Assembly: GCF_001940245.1 (NCBI RefSeq)
Contig: NZ_MJIG01000004.1
Location: 310,001-374,000 of the forward strand
Origin: Anaerostipes sp. 992a
GTDB taxonomy: Bacteria > Bacillota > Clostridia > Lachnospirales > Lachnospiraceae
Direction: 5' to 3'
DNA length: 64,000 nucleotides
Below the pieces are notes generated by a model that was not told the DNA's origin, did no database searches, and worked only from the letters and a program-made list of their open reading frames with translations. This document shows, piece after piece, positions 16,803 through 24,867 of the stretch. The position numbers were made by a program, and so were the translations under genes. Positions within the stretch are counted from its first letter, which is position 1; every line of letters starts with the position of its first letter.

Positions 16803-17813
16803 CTATTCCTCCGGCATGGTCATTCCAAAATGTTCATAGGCCCGCCTGGTTGCGACCCTTCCTCTAGGGGTTCTCTGAATCAGCCCATTCTGGATCAGAT
16901 ATGGTTCATATACATCTTCAATGGTACCTGAATCCTCTCCTATAGCCGCTGCCAGCGTATCCAGTCCCACTGGTTTCCCTTCAAACTTCTCGATCATGGT
17001 CTCTAACAGATTGCGATCCACCTGATCCAGTCCCAGCGCATCCACTTCCAGCTGATTTAATGCGATTCTGGCCACTGACTCATCAATAAAGCTATCAAAC
17101 TGTACCTGTGCAAAATCCCTGACTCTTTTTAACAGGCGATTGGCAAGTCTTGGTGTCCCTCTGGAACGCCTTGCGATCTCCATAGCCCCCTGTTCATCCA
17201 CAGAAACATCCAGCACCTGTGCTGATCTTTCTACAATGGATGTAAGCTCCTCTGTGGTATAAAAATCCAGTCTATTTACCACTCCAAACCGGTCTCTCAA
17301 AGGTGCGGTCAGCATACCTGCTCTTGTTGTGGCTCCAATCAAAGTAAAATGAGGCAGATCCAGTCGAATGGATCTTGCTGCCTGTCCCTTTCCAATAACA
17401 ATATCAATGGAAAAATCCTCCATTGCTGGATAAAGCACCTCTTCCACCTGTCGGTTCAAACGATGGATTTCATCAATAAAAAGCACATCTCCCTCTGATA
17501 GATTATTCAGAATTGCTGCCAGCTCTCCGGGCTTCTCAATGGCTGGTCCTGATGTAATCTTTAGATTCACACCCATCTCATTGGCTACAATTCCTGCAAG
17601 AGTCGTTTTTCCCAGGCCAGGAGGTCCATAGAGTAATACGTGGTCCAACGATTCTCCTCTGCTTTTTGCCGCCTCTATAAAAACTTTTAAATTATTCTTT
17701 ACCTTTTCCTGGCCAACATAATCCTGTAATAGCTGTGGCCTTAAGTTGCTTTCAATGGCAACATCATCATCCATAAATTCTGTTGTAATAATTCGATCGA
17801 TCATTGTTGTCAC
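16803..17813 (-). CDS. ruvB: Holliday junction branch migration ATPase RuvB
   Basis: AAA+ motor that drives branch migration with RuvA. Walker [16 protein letters not shown], Walker [11 protein letters not shown], sensor 1 [10 protein letters not shown] with PLRDRFG, and the winged-helix C-terminus ([19 protein letters not shown]). 336 residues, full length. Three bases separate it from ruvA. Confidence 0.98.
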   Translation of the reverse strand: MTTMIDRIITTEFMDDDVAIESNLRPQLLQDYVGQEKVKNNLKVFIEAAKSRGESLDHVLLYGPPGLGKTTLAGIVANEMGVNLKITSGPAIEKPGELAAILNNLSEGDVLFIDEIHRLNRQVEEVLYPAMEDFSIDIVIGKGQAARSIRLDLPHFTLIGATTRAGMLTAPLRDRFGVVNRLDFYTTEELTSIVERSAQVLDVSVDEQGAMEIARRSRGTPRLANRLLKRVRDFAQVQFDSFIDESVARIALNQLEVDALGLDQVDRNLLETMIEKFEGKPVGLDTLAAAIGEDSGTIEDVYEPYLIQNGLIQRTPRGRVATRRAYEHFGMTMPEE

Positions 17814-17816
17814 CTG

Positions 17817-18416
17817 CTAAAAAATCATATTCTTCAATGCTGCTTTTAATAGTGTCTCTGTATCCATTTCATCCCGGCCCTCCACCGCCTGGATACTTCG
17901 ATATGCTTCTGAATTGGAATATCCTAAGCTGACCAGGGCCTGTGCCGTCAGAGAGATTACATCTTCTGCCCCTTCCTGGAACAGTTCTTCCCGCATTGGT
18001 TCTTCTTCAAGTTCATCCATCTCCAGTTTATCCTTCAATTCTATGATCAGCCTTTTGGCTCCCTTCGGACCAATTCCAGGCGTCTTACATATGGTCTTAG
18101 TATCATCACTTAACACTGCCAGCTTCAGCTGACGAACACTAAGGGTGGAAAGTACGGCCAGTGCCACCTTAGGGCCAATTCCACTGACCCCGATCAAAAG
18201 CTTAAAGGTATCCAGTTCTTCTTTTGTCAGAAATCCATAAAGCCCTATGGCATCCTCCCGTACATACATGTGGGTATAGATCATACACTGACTTCCCATC
18301 TTCGGAAGCCTGTCTGGCATGACCGGTGTCTTAATGTCATAACCTATCCCCTGATTTTCTATAATAATACCGTCTAAAAAAACGGCCGTCAATGTTCCTT
18401 TTACATATGAAATCAT
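17817..18416 (-). CDS. ruvA: Holliday junction DNA helicase subunit RuvA
   Basis: Tetramer that binds Holliday junctions and loads RuvB. Domain I begins MISYVKGTLTAVFLDG, two helix-hairpin-helix motifs follow (LIGVSGIGPKVALAVLS and KTPGIGPKGAKRLIIEL), and the C-terminal RuvB-binding domain ends the 199 residues. The frame extends ten codons further, but GGAGG precedes the ATG at 18416 and the conserved sequence starts there. First gene of the ruvAB-zapA-U32-ftsW-pbp run. Confidence 0.97.
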   Translation of the reverse strand: MISYVKGTLTAVFLDGIIIENQGIGYDIKTPVMPDRLPKMGSQCMIYTHMYVREDAIGLYGFLTKEELDTFKLLIGVSGIGPKVALAVLSTLSVRQLKLAVLSDDTKTICKTPGIGPKGAKRLIIELKDKLEMDELEEEPMREELFQEGAEDVISLTAQALVSLGYSNSEAYRSIQAVEGRDEMDTETLLKAALKNMIF

Positions 18417-18525
18417 CTTTTTCCTCCAATTCGGCAGACGAAACACCCTTCTTCGTCTCCAATGCCGTTGCTAAGTATTTATAGTATATCATATTATCGA
18501 ACATTTGTCCGTAAGGAATTGTTTC

Positions 18526-18554
18526 TTGCGAAAAACCCCAGAAACCATTATACT
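18526..18554 (+). promoter_or_regulatory. Sigma-A promoter of the plus-strand YprB-like/lrgAB operon
   Basis: TTGCGA at 18526-18531, 17-base spacer, TATACT at 18549-18554. The start codon at 18584 has AGGAGG. A weaker, divergent TATACT for ruvAB can be seen at 18488-18483. Confidence 0.75.
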
Positions 18555-18583
18555 AAACGCAAAAGATAAAAAGGAGGCCTACG

Positions 18584-19588
18584 ATGCTAATCACGAAAAA
18601 ACAAATCCCATGTCCCGTTCCACGAACCCTGGATGAGAATTCCTTTTTCCTTTGTCTGGATACTACCGGCCTTCAGGCAGATGTATCCTCCATTACCATG
18701 ATCGGCATCGGATTCCGCCAGGGCGAACAGCTAATGCTCATGCAATGGTTCAATGAATCCGGTCTGGAACAAAAGGATATGCTGATTTCATTCTTTGATG
18801 AGATTGCCCACAGGCAGGTAGTCATCACCCATTATGGTAATCGCTTTTCTCTTCCCTTCCTTCAGAAAAAATCCGCAGAATATGGTCTGACCAATCCAAT
18901 CGATACTATGATTTCAAAGGATTACTATGATATGATATATCCCTTCCGAAAGATTCTAGCCCTTTCCTCCTGTCGCCAGACAGCACTGGAACAGAAAATC
19001 GGATTTAAACGTACCATCTCAATGACTGGTAAAAAGCGCATTCAATTATACCAGACATATCTAAAAAAGAAGGATGCTTCTACGAAAAAAGCGCTTCTTC
19101 TCTATAATGAAGAAACGCTTCTTGCTCTGTGGTATTTTTCCTCCATCCCTGCATATCTGGACTTAAAACAGGGAAAGCTATCCACATGTGGAATCAGTAA
19201 AGAACACCCGGACGATGGAAAAGCAGTATTCACCTTTTCCCTTTCCCGCCCGCTTTTACTTCCACTGGATTACACCATCGATGACATCCGCCTTCTGGTA
19301 ACCGACCAGTATGGTACACTGATTATGCCTCTGGATGAAAAGGGCCGGTTAAAGCATTATTATCCTGATGTGAAGAATTATTACTATCTTCCGGTAGAAG
19401 ACCGGGCCATCCATAAAAGCCTGGCCTCCTTTGTTCCCAGAGATTACCGACAAAAGGCAACCTGGAATACCTGCTATGAGAAGCTTTCCTTCCATCATCC
19501 AGCATTTCAAAAAGAAGATTCATTAAAACAATTTTTGTCCGATGTCATCGCCTGGATACTATTAGAAAGAAAGGATGGAAGATCTTAG
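18584..19588 (+). CDS. YprB-like RNase H-fold protein with degenerate active site
   Basis: Resembles the RNase H-like exonuclease domain of Firmicute YprB (PF13482). Four family blocks can be followed: FFLCLDTTGL (residues 21-30) for FLDTETTGL, THYGNRFSLPFL for YNGKSFDLPLL, DMIYPFRKI for DLLHPARRL, and YNEETLLAL for HNxxDvLsL. Only the third keeps the usual acid cleanly; the first Asp is Cys24 and the second-block Asp is Ser. The remaining 130 residues have no domain I recognise. 334 residues. Its 3' end overlaps the lrgA frame by 14 bases, so it is transcribed with lrgAB. A catalytic role is doubtful; a binding role is possible. Confidence 0.65.
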   Translation: MLITKKQIPCPVPRTLDENSFFLCLDTTGLQADVSSITMIGIGFRQGEQLMLMQWFNESGLEQKDMLISFFDEIAHRQVVITHYGNRFSLPFLQKKSAEYGLTNPIDTMISKDYYDMIYPFRKILALSSCRQTALEQKIGFKRTISMTGKKRIQLYQTYLKKKDASTKKALLLYNEETLLALWYFSSIPAYLDLKQGKLSTCGISKEHPDDGKAVFTFSLSRPLLLPLDYTIDDIRLLVTDQYGTLIMPLDEKGRLKHYYPDVKNYYYLPVEDRAIHKSLASFVPRDYRQKATWNTCYEKLSFHHPAFQKEDSLKQFLSDVIAWILLERKDGRS

Positions 19589-19958
19589 CGATCGTCACAT
19601 TATGAAATTGCTCCTACAACTACTTTTACTCTTTGTTATCTGTCAGATTGGGAAAGGATGTGCCGCCCTGCTGCCCTTTTCTTTCCCCTCTTCTATTGTA
19701 AGTATGATCCTTCTATTTCTTCTCTTACTGGTAGGGATCATCAAAGAAGCCCAGATAGAAAAAGGATGTGATTTTCTTCTCAAACATATGGCACTTTTCT
19801 TCGTTCCCTCCGGCGTAGCGATCATGAATGAATATTCTCTGCTGAAAGGAAAAATCTTCATTCTTCTTTTCATCTGTGTTTTTACAACAGTCATTACCTT
19901 TACCGTGACCGCCTACACCGTAAAGGTAGTCTTAAACTGGCAGAAACGGAGGCGTTGA
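19575..19958 (+). CDS. lrgA: LrgA/CidA family holin-like membrane protein
   Basis: Small membrane protein of the CidA/LrgA family, linked to export of metabolites (pyruvate uptake in Bacillus PftA/B) and to control of autolysis. Four hydrophobic segments are seen over 127 residues, with the family-like FSFPSSIVSMILLF and MALFFVPSGVAIMNEY. The start is uncertain: the ATG at 19575 overlaps the preceding gene and has a poorly spaced purine run; an in-frame ATG at 19602 is an alternative. Followed directly by lrgB. Confidence 0.85.
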   Translation: MEDLSDRHIMKLLLQLLLLFVICQIGKGCAALLPFSFPSSIVSMILLFLLLLVGIIKEAQIEKGCDFLLKHMALFFVPSGVAIMNEYSLLKGKIFILLFICVFTTVITFTVTAYTVKVVLNWQKRRR

Positions 19959-19960
19959 TT

Positions 19961-20620
19961 ATGATCTTGACTGGAATTATCATGGTACTTACTACCTACT
20001 ATCTCGGTGCCTTCCTTCAAAAAAAGCCACCATTTTCCCATCTGAATCCTCTGCTTTTTTCTATGATCCTTTGCATTATCATTCTTAGCATAGGAAATAT
20101 TTCGTTTGACCAGTTCAACAAAGGAGGTCGTATTATCAGCTTATTTCTGCCACCTGCTACTGCATCACTGGCTCTTTCCATCTATCGCCAGCGGCATTTA
20201 TTGCGTTCCTCCCTAATTCCGGTCATCGCCGGCTGTTTTACTGGTTCTCTTTCCTCCATCCTGAGCATCCTGCTTCTCTGCCGTTTGTTCGGCCTCAGCT
20301 CTGTCCTTACCAGAACTCTGCTTCCAAAATCAGTAACCACACCGATCGCAATGGATATTAGCAGACACTTGGGTGGTATTCCATCCATCACGGTGGCTGC
20401 CGTGATCATTACCGGTATCACCGGAAATCTTCTCTGTTCCTGGCTGATCCGCTGCCTGAATATTGAGCATCCTTCTGCTTCCGGAATCGCCATCGGCACC
20501 AGTTCCCATGCTATCGGAACAGCAAAAGCTTTAGAGCTTGGAGAAATTCAGGGAGCCATGAGCGGAATCGCCATTGGCATCTCTGGCATCCTTACAGTCA
20601 TTTTGTTGTTATTTTTATAA
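19961..20620 (+). CDS. lrgB: LrgB/CidB family membrane protein
   Basis: Partner of LrgA, together probably a transport or lysis-control complex. The 219 residues are mostly hydrophobic, with the family signature TLLPKSVTTPIAMDISRHLG and GIAIGTSSHAIGTAKALELG near the end. GGAGG at 19948-19952 is well spaced for the ATG at 19961; a TTG at 19955 is less likely. The stop lies five bases from the stop of the convergent DUF445 gene. Confidence 0.93.
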   Translation: MILTGIIMVLTTYYLGAFLQKKPPFSHLNPLLFSMILCIIILSIGNISFDQFNKGGRIISLFLPPATASLALSIYRQRHLLRSSLIPVIAGCFTGSLSSILSILLLCRLFGLSSVLTRTLLPKSVTTPIAMDISRHLGGIPSITVAAVIITGITGNLLCSWLIRCLNIEHPSASGIAIGTSSHAIGTAKALELGEIQGAMSGIAIGISGILTVILLLFL

Positions 20621-20625
20621 AATCA

Positions 20626-21522
20626 TCAAAATGCCATATTCACCAATCCGATCACAAATCCAATGACAGCACCCAGATTGATGACAGAGTGTAACTCCTT
20701 TTTCATAATGGATAACACCAGCTCTTCCACCTCTGCCACATCCATTTCATTGATCTTGTCCTCCACTAACCGACACAAATCCATCTGTTGCAAGAATCGA
20801 TGCATCTGCTCTCTGATAAAGGATTCATATACAGCCAGCACCACATTCTCTATGGATTCTTTTTCTTCCACGAGTTGATTGGCATATACGGAAACCTGCT
20901 GATTCAAAAGCTTTTCCGCTTCCGCATTGATTGCTCCACGGATCAGACAGATACCGTCTCCATCTACGTAAGCATCCACCCGCTCCGCTATCTTCCGTGC
21001 GATAGGCATCAGCATATCATCATTGATCATCATAGCCAAAAAAGTGCCCTGTACGTACTGCTTTGCGGCATTTAATACTTCATTGGCCACAATATCTCCA
21101 AGCTGTACTTCTTTGAGATAATAGACCACTTTTTCCATGATGACTTCTACAATCTGATCCTTTTTCTCGTTGATCTTCTCCTGCTTTGCATAAGATAAGA
21201 GAATCTCATTGAAAGAATTCTCATTGACCTGTTGTTTTCTCAGAAACTGCTCTGTCTCCTCTACTACCTTTTCTTTCATGGCATCGGAAAGAAGCCGTTT
21301 TGTCAAAACATCCTCTGTTAAAAGCTGTTCGCCTACGGTTTTTCCAATGGCTTTTGCCAGTCTTCCCTGTCCTTTTGGAATGATACCCGGCGTAAAAGGA
21401 AGGGTAAAATTGCCGATTTTTACCGGGTGCAGCGGACGAAACATCATTTTTATTGCAATGCTATTTGTAAAATAACCAATAACCGCCCCGATGATCGGGC
21501 CAGATAACATCATAAGATTCAT
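20626..21522 (-). CDS. DUF445 family membrane protein (YheB-like)
   Basis: Conserved membrane-anchored protein of unknown function. A hydrophobic N-terminus (IIGAVIGYFTNSIAIKMMFR, residues 8-27) and a C-terminal hydrophobic tail (INLGAVIGFVIGLVNMAF) enclose a mostly helical soluble part. The motif LPFTPGIIPKGQGRLAKAIG and GYFTNxxAIKMxFRP identify DUF445. Bacillus YheB is of similar size. It has its own promoter and is convergent with lrgB. Confidence 0.88.
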   Translation of the reverse strand: MNLMMLSGPIIGAVIGYFTNSIAIKMMFRPLHPVKIGNFTLPFTPGIIPKGQGRLAKAIGKTVGEQLLTEDVLTKRLLSDAMKEKVVEETEQFLRKQQVNENSFNEILLSYAKQEKINEKKDQIVEVIMEKVVYYLKEVQLGDIVANEVLNAAKQYVQGTFLAMMINDDMLMPIARKIAERVDAYVDGDGICLIRGAINAEAEKLLNQQVSVYANQLVEEKESIENVVLAVYESFIREQMHRFLQQMDLCRLVEDKINEMDVAEVEELVLSIMKKELHSVINLGAVIGFVIGLVNMAF

Positions 21523-21562
21523 GTTCTTTCCTCTTTTCTTCTTTTTTGTTTCATAATCTCCT

Positions 21563-21590
21563 ATTATAGATTTTTTTCAAAAAAAATCAA
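21563..21590 (-). promoter_or_regulatory. Sigma-A promoter of the DUF445 gene
   Basis: TTGATT at 21590-21585, 16-base A/T spacer, TATAAT at 21568-21563. Confidence 0.65.
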
Positions 21591-21642
21591 TATCTATCGA
21601 TAAATCTTTTGTCTGCGGAGATACTATCAGTGGAGGTGCATC

Positions 21643-21828
21643 ATGAAAAGAAAAGAAAAAGATAACCAGGAACAACTGATCAATAGACAGATTGACGAAG
21701 CCTTTTTTGATGCTGGCAATACTTCTACTACTGAATGTACCGGCTTAAAATATCGTCCAGCATTATCGGATTATGAAGACGAATCTTATGATGAAATCTA
21801 TCACTTTTTGCCGCCGTCCGATATATGA
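21643..21828 (+). CDS. Small acidic hypothetical protein, 61 residues
   Basis: I do not recognise this protein. It has a basic N-terminus (MKRKEKDNQEQ), no membrane segment, and an acidic, Tyr-rich C-terminus (YEDESYDEIYHFLPPSDI). The strong ribosome site GGAGGTG seven bases before the ATG and the isolated plus-strand position with no overlapping gene argue that it is real. A GATACTAT sequence 20 bases upstream resembles a sporulation -10 element, but the -35 side is unconvincing. Confidence 0.65.
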   Translation: MKRKEKDNQEQLINRQIDEAFFDAGNTSTTECTGLKYRPALSDYEDESYDEIYHFLPPSDI

Positions 21829-21890
21829 ATGTGAATTCAGGAATGCCATGGGTATTAGTTACTGTCACTTAGCACTTTAGCCATCTCTAA

Positions 21891-21949
21891 CAAAAATAGA
21901 AGCCTTATGCTTCCAGTTCTTTTGAATCCGGTCCCATAAGGCTTCTATT
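21891..21949 (-). terminator. Terminator of the man operon (after metY)
   Basis: Fifteen-base arms AATAGAAGCCTTATG and CATAAGGCTTCTATT separated by 25 bases; on the minus strand the stem runs into ATTTTTG. It follows the metY stop by about 15 bases. Confidence 0.82.
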
Positions 21950-21963
21950 CTCTTATATCCTGC

Positions 21964-23244
21964 TTATGCCTGTGCAAGCGCCTGTTCTAAATCTGCAATG
22001 ATATCCTTGGCGCTTTCGATACCAACGCTAAAACGAATCAGATCTGGCTGAACTCCTGCTTCGATCAATTCCTGCTCATTCATCTGACGATGTGTATGGC
22101 TTGCTGGATGAAGCACACAGCTTCTTGCGTCAGCCACGTGTGTTACGATGGCAATCATCTTTAAGCTGTCCATCACACGCACGCATGCTTCTTTTCCACC
22201 CTTGATACCAAAGGTAATTACTCCGCAAGTGCCATCTGGCATATATTTCTGAGCAAGTTCATAGTTCTTATCTGTTTCTAATTCTGGTGTATGTACCCAT
22301 GCAACCTTTTCGTGATTCTGAAGATACTTAGCTACTTCCTTGGCATTGGCACAATGCTGCTTCATTCTTAAGTGAAGAGTCTCCAGACCAAGATTTAATA
22401 AAAATGCATTCTGAGGAGACTGAATAGAACCTAAATCTCTCATCAGCTGAGCTGTTGCCTTTGTAATGTAGGCACCTTTGCCGAATCTCTCCGTATAGAC
22501 TACTCCATGATAGGTTTCATCTGGCTGAGTCAGACATGCATATTTATCTCCATGTGCTTCCCAGTCAAAATTCCCGCTATCTACAATGGCTCCTCCTACG
22601 CAGGTTGCATGACCATCCATATACTTTGTAGTGGAATGAGTAACGATATCTGCACCCCATTCGAATGGACGACAGTTAATCGGAGTTGGGAATGTATTGT
22701 CAACGATCAAAGGAACTCCATGAGCATGTGCTGCTTTTGCAAATTTCTCAAAATCTAAAACAACCAGCGAAGGATTGGAAATACTTTCGCCAAACACTGC
22801 TTTTGTATTTTCCTGAAAAGCTGCATTTAATTCCTCTTCTGTACATTCCGGATCTACAAAAGTAGCATCCACTCCCATCTTTCGAATCGTATGAGCATAT
22901 AAATTGTATGTACCTCCATAAATGGCACTGGCACAAACGATATGATCACCCTTTTCACAAATGTTCATAATCGCATAGAAATTGGCAGCCTGTCCGGATG
23001 AAGTAAGCATTGCTGCCGCTCCTCCCTCCAGATCGCAAATCTTTGCAGCTACTGCATCATTGGTCGGATTCTGTAGACGGGTATAGAAATATCCGCTTTC
23101 TTCCAGGTCAAACAATCTTCCCATCTGGTCACTGGATTCATATTTAAATGTCGTACTCTGATAAATAGGCAGAACACGCGGTTCTCCATTGCCCGGATTC
23201 CATCCAGACTGGATACATTTTGTTTCGATTTGATAATTACTCAT
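21964..23244 (-). CDS. metY: O-acetylhomoserine sulfhydrylase (MetY-type PLP enzyme)
   Basis: Cys/Met-metabolism PLP enzyme that makes homocysteine from O-acetylhomoserine and sulfide. The 426 residues show FYTRLQNPTNDAV, the cofactor-contact block SGQAANFYA, PLIVDNTFPTP, and THSTTKYMDGHATCVGG with the PLP Lys; the C-terminal RFSVGIE is typical. The long form with the insert after the Lys region fits MetY rather than MetB or MetC. It sits 29 bases after manA with no terminator between, so it appears to be the last gene of the mannose operon; no SAM riboswitch or S-box precedes it. Confidence 0.93.
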   Translation of the reverse strand: MSNYQIETKCIQSGWNPGNGEPRVLPIYQSTTFKYESSDQMGRLFDLEESGYFYTRLQNPTNDAVAAKICDLEGGAAAMLTSSGQAANFYAIMNICEKGDHIVCASAIYGGTYNLYAHTIRKMGVDATFVDPECTEEELNAAFQENTKAVFGESISNPSLVVLDFEKFAKAAHAHGVPLIVDNTFPTPINCRPFEWGADIVTHSTTKYMDGHATCVGGAIVDSGNFDWEAHGDKYACLTQPDETYHGVVYTERFGKGAYITKATAQLMRDLGSIQSPQNAFLLNLGLETLHLRMKQHCANAKEVAKYLQNHEKVAWVHTPELETDKNYELAQKYMPDGTCGVITFGIKGGKEACVRVMDSLKMIAIVTHVADARSCVLHPASHTHRQMNEQELIEAGVQPDLIRFSVGIESAKDIIADLEQALAQA

Positions 23245-23273
23245 CTTAACCTCCTGATCGTATCATAATCTTT

Positions 23274-24209
23274 TTAAAGTGTAGTGATCATCACATCCAT
23301 GTTACCATCAAATATCGTCTCCTTCTGATCGGAACAAATGATGAAATGATCCCCCATCTTCACATGAAATTCTCCTATCTTTCCTTCTCCTCCAATCACA
23401 CTTACCATCTGAAATGGCGCATCATTGGCAATGGTATTCTCCCCATCCATCTGATAGCGGTCCACCTTGAAGAATTCACTTTCCACATACGTGGTTTTTG
23501 TTCCATTGGCAAGATTACTCTCGGCAAATGTCTTATTCTGCTCCACATTGGCAGGAACATTGGTTACATCAATGGACTGCTTCACATGAAGCTGTCTTTC
23601 ATTTCCATCCTGATCCTTACGATGATAATCATATACACGATAGGTAATATCTGATGACTGCTGAGCCTCATAAATCAAAGAGCCACTGCAGATGGCATGT
23701 AAAGTACCGGATGGAATATAGAAGAAGTCTCCTTTTTGAATCTGGAAAGAGTTCAGCAAGTTGTCGTAGTCATCTTCTTCGATGGCTTTTACAAATTCTT
23801 CTTTCGTCTTGGCATGATGACCCATCACCATCTTCGTTCCTTCATCGGCCTGCAATACGAACCAACATTCTGTCTTCCCAAGAGAATTCTCATATTTTCC
23901 TGCATAAGCATCGTCTGGATGCACCTGAACAGACAGGTCATTCTTCGCATCAATGATCTTTACCAAAAGAGGAAACTGTGTACCTTCAATATCGCCAAAT
24001 AATTCGCGGTGATTTTCAAACAACCACGCCAGCGACTTTCCTGCATATTCTCCATTGGCAATAGTACAGTCGCCGTTCTTATGTGCAGAAATTGCCCAGC
24101 ATTCTCCCGTATGATCACTTGGAATCTCGTATCCATAAATGTCTTTGAGTTTGCTTCCTCCCCAGATCATTTCTTTAAATACCGGATCCATTTTCAAAAC
24201 ATGTCCCAT
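23274..24209 (-). CDS. manA: Mannose-6-phosphate isomerase, class I
   Basis: Interconverts mannose 6-phosphate and fructose 6-phosphate, taking the product of the mannose PTS into glycolysis. Metal-site motifs of the cupin fold are visible: VQVHPDDAYA and KTECWFVLQ, then GTLHAICSGSLIYEAQQSSD. The 311-residue length is the short Firmicute type. Ribosome site AGGAGG. It follows the DUF956 gene by 27 bases and precedes metY. Confidence 0.95.
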   Translation of the reverse strand: MGHVLKMDPVFKEMIWGGSKLKDIYGYEIPSDHTGECWAISAHKNGDCTIANGEYAGKSLAWLFENHRELFGDIEGTQFPLLVKIIDAKNDLSVQVHPDDAYAGKYENSLGKTECWFVLQADEGTKMVMGHHAKTKEEFVKAIEEDDYDNLLNSFQIQKGDFFYIPSGTLHAICSGSLIYEAQQSSDITYRVYDYHRKDQDGNERQLHVKQSIDVTNVPANVEQNKTFAESNLANGTKTTYVESEFFKVDRYQMDGENTIANDAPFQMVSVIGGEGKIGEFHVKMGDHFIICSDQKETIFDGNMDVMITTL

Positions 24210-24236
24210 CTCCCTACCTCCTTTTGCATATAAATA

Positions 24237-24635
24237 TTAATTATCTTTTTTAAATTTCGAATTAAATGCTCTCTTGATCACATCGAATAAGCTCAGTGAA
24301 CGAACCATACGATCATCTGCCACATACTGATTGACCGCACGTAAAAGTTTCTTTGGTTCCTTTGCAGAAAAAGAATACGTACCATTTCTTTTTGTCTGAA
24401 TCGCAAAACGAGGAATTTTCTTACCCTTAAACATCACAGAGGCAATGACGTAATCCACCTCCGTCCATGGAATCTGAATATAGTCTCCCTTATTGCGATT
24501 ATTGTAGTACTCAAACCCCTTATCTCCTATCATAATCTTGCCATAAGAATTCAACCCCTGATAAGACGTTCCATCCATGACCAGATCCGCCTTTGTATTA
24601 ATAGATTGAACCATTCCTTCCGTTGGCTTTTTCAT
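24237..24635 (-). CDS. DUF956 family protein, mannose PTS-associated
   Basis: DUF956 proteins are found almost only with mannose-family PTS operons and have been proposed as regulators (ManO); the mechanism is not known. The 132 residues include the family blocks GTSYQGLNSYGKIMIGDKGF and IPWTEVDYVIASVMF and end in a basic tail. Small, soluble, no membrane segment. It starts after a GGAGAAG site, 230 bases from the IID gene, and is separated from it by three hairpins and a likely internal promoter. Confidence 0.85.
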   Translation of the reverse strand: MKKPTEGMVQSINTKADLVMDGTSYQGLNSYGKIMIGDKGFEYYNNRNKGDYIQIPWTEVDYVIASVMFKGKKIPRFAIQTKRNGTYSFSAKEPKKLLRAVNQYVADDRMVRSLSLFDVIKRAFNSKFKKDN

Positions 24636-24677
24636 ATTGCTTCTCCATTTCTACTATTTATTTCATTCAGTGTTCCT

Positions 24678-24683
24678 ATTATA
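24678..24683 (-). promoter_or_regulatory. Probable internal promoter before DUF956-manA-metY
   Basis: TGATATAAT gives an extended -10 (TATAAT at 24683-24678) without a good -35. It lies just after the hairpin cluster that ends the IID gene. Confidence 0.5.
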
Positions 24684-24714
24684 TCACAATATAGTATTTT
24701 GTGCGAAAAACTTT

Positions 24715-24744
24715 CAGGATTCTTTCATTCAAAAAAGAATCCTG
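24715..24744 (-). terminator. Hairpin 3 downstream of manZ
   Basis: Ten-base arms CAGGATTCTT and AAGAATCCTG with a 10-base loop; weak T-run on the minus strand. Third of three consecutive hairpins. Confidence 0.5.
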
Positions 24745-24758
24745 CACAGAATATTTTT

Positions 24759-24786
24759 GATTACGTCAGAAATCTCTGATGTAATC
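24759..24786. terminator. Hairpin 2 downstream of manZ
   Basis: GATTAC-x-TCAG stem with ATCTCT loop region, flanked by TTTTT on one side and AAAAA on the other, so it could work on either strand. Confidence 0.55.
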
Positions 24787-24816
24787 AAAAAGGCTCGGAT
24801 TCCTCCGAGCCTTTTT
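24787..24816 (-). terminator. Main terminator after manZ
   Basis: AAAAAGGCTCGGA/TCCGAGCCTTTTT, 13-base perfect arms with a 4-base loop. A strong intrinsic terminator on the minus strand, so DUF956, manA and metY are reached only by readthrough or by their own promoter. Confidence 0.9.
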
Positions 24817-24867
24817 CGCTATGTTATCGACTGAGTATTATCTCTTTCCCAATCGCCTATGCACGAA

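Noticed and set aside
23245-23273. SAM riboswitch or Met T-box for metY
   Set aside because: The gap of 29 bases contains only a ribosome site.
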